From positions 1 through 64,000 of the forward strand of contig JBBIQS010000027.1 of assembly GCA_037442205.1 (NCBI GenBank): a stretch of 64,000 bases of DNA. Direction: 5' to 3'. Made by a program: the position numbers and the translations under genes. The notes under the pieces were generated by a model that made no database searches, was not told where the DNA came from, and worked only from the letters and a program-made list of their open reading frames with translations. Positions 63,283 through 64,000 of this stretch are shown one piece after another. Every line of letters starts with the position of its first letter. The stretch's first letter is position 1. The stretch is from JBBIQS01 sp037442205 (GTDB taxonomy: Bacteria; Myxococcota; Myxococcia; Myxococcales; UBA5297).

Positions 63283-64000
63283 TCACCGGTAGGTGACGAA
63301 CGAGTCGAGGAAGAACTTGATGGGCAGCTCGTCGCTGTACGCCGAGCCGGGGAACGAGCCGTCGTCGAGCTGGGCCACCACGTCGTCGTTGTAGGTGCGC
63401 ACGATCACGTAGCTGGCGGTGTTGCGGTCCTTCTGCACCGCCACGTACTGGTTGCGGTCAGGGACGTAGGCCCAGATCCACACCCGCTTGTCGGGTGCGC
63501 TGAACTCGTTGTGGTTGTCGCTCACCGTCCGCGGGTCATAGCTGCAGGTCGACAGGTCGGCGCAGGCGCCGCTCTGGACCGCCAGGTTGCGGAAGTAGGT
63601 GAGGAAGTCGTCGAGCCGGTTGAAGACCTGCCCGCCGATCCAGTCGCGGACCTCGATCCTCCCAGCGAAGCTCGGGTCGTGGGTGTCCATGGCGAACTGG
63701 ACCACCGCCAGCGGCCGGAAGTAGGGGTAGACGTTGTACTGGCCGCCGACCATCGAGTCGACCGCGTCCTCGGCGATGGCCCGGAAGTAGCCGTCGCCGA
63801 TTCCCGAGTAGGTGGCGATGTAGTAGCCGGCCTGGTTCTGGTCGTAGTTGTCGGTCGGCCACATCCCCACCCAGCCCTGCATGGCGAAGAGCTTGTCGAG
63901 GATGATTCCCTGCTGGGTCACGTCGCCGAAGAACTTGTCGTAGACGGTGGCGAAGGGCCGCTCGCCGGTGCCCTGCTGGATGATGGCCTTGTGGAAGGCG
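63283..64000 (-). CDS. Hypothetical (probably secreted) protein, C-terminal part; runs off the window end
   Basis: The frame continues through 64000, so only the last ~239 residues are visible, and the GTG at 63921 is an internal Val. Visible segments include FHKAIIQQGTGERPFATVYDKFFGD, GGQYNVYPYFRPLAVVQFAMD, TFR-type aromatic strands and CADLSTCSYDP with two close Cys, suggesting an extracytoplasmic protein. Its stop nearly touches the start of the outer-membrane protein gene, so the two are likely cotranscribed. Family not recognised. Confidence 0.65.
   Translation of the reverse strand, partial: AFHKAIIQQGTGERPFATVYDKFFGDVTQQGIILDKLFAMQGWVGMWPTDNYDQNQAGYYIATYSGIGDGYFRAIAEDAVDSMVGGQYNVYPYFRPLAVVQFAMDTHDPSFAGRIEVRDWIGGQVFNRLDDFLTYFRNLAVQSGACADLSTCSYDPRTVSDNHNEFSAPDKRVWIWAYVPDRNQYVAVQKDRNTASYVIVRTYNDDVVAQLDDGSFPGSAYSDELPIKFFLDSFVTYR

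Overview
The window is a high-GC, densely coded bacterial chromosome segment that most resembles a Myxococcota-type (former deltaproteobacterial) genome. This is inferred from very GC-rich third positions, lipoproteins with Asp-Ala-Gly/Asp-Gly-Gly linkers and Cys-rich repeats, M16 protease pairs, GH65/GH15 trehalose enzymes and a 13-gene complex I operon with fused nuoCD. No rRNA or other taxonomic marker is present, so the placement is tentative. There is one tRNA, tRNA-Asn(GTT) at 3909-3981, and no CRISPR array.

Layout. 1-3.7 kb: a partial lipoprotein, a GIY-YIG protein and an M16 peptidase pair (one active, one without the zinc motif). 3.9-13.5 kb: tRNA-Asn followed by a visibly lower-GC island on the minus strand. 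Read in transcription order from 13.4 kb it carries thyX, a TSPPY-type DNA methyltransferase, a phosphoribosyltransferase-like protein, an ORC/CDC6-like AAA+ ATPase, an uncharacterised 319-aa protein and a protein with a C-terminal HEPN-like R-x4-H motif. The genes overlap or nearly touch, so this looks like one operon and a probable conflict/defence system. Behind it lie debris of a DUF1016 nuclease gene and an HNH endonuclease gene. 13.5-25 kb: repeat-rich DNA with three copies (one broken) of an unrecognised ~235-aa family, an EEP-family phosphohydrolase/nuclease, a truncated DUF1016 gene joined to a truncated rhuM gene, a TetR-controlled divergent locus, a Cys-rich calcineurin-like lipoprotein and a chromate transporter.

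25-36 kb: assorted single genes (CcbP-like, DUF1801, OsmC, methyltransferase, Rid-family, quinone oxidoreductase coupled to a GH15 glucoamylase/trehalase). 36.9-41.7 kb: an otsB-GH65 pair coupled by an ATGA overlap, then a WS/DGAT acyltransferase. 43.3-57.7 kb: the complete nuoA-N operon on the minus strand (proton-pumping NADH:quinone oxidoreductase). 58.3-61.5 kb: a beta-phosphoglucomutase/GH65 phosphorylase pair. 62.2-64 kb: secreted/outer-membrane proteins; the last gene runs off the window.

How the parts fit. The two GH65 modules plus GH15 and OtsB suggest active alpha-glucoside (trehalose/maltose-type) turnover, with beta-glucose-1-phosphate fed to glycolysis through beta-PGM. The ThyX/methyltransferase/PRTase/ORC/HEPN cassette is the most interesting object. 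It combines nucleotide-handling enzymes, a STAND/ORC-type ATPase switch and a putative RNase effector in one translationally coupled unit inside a tRNA-adjacent island.
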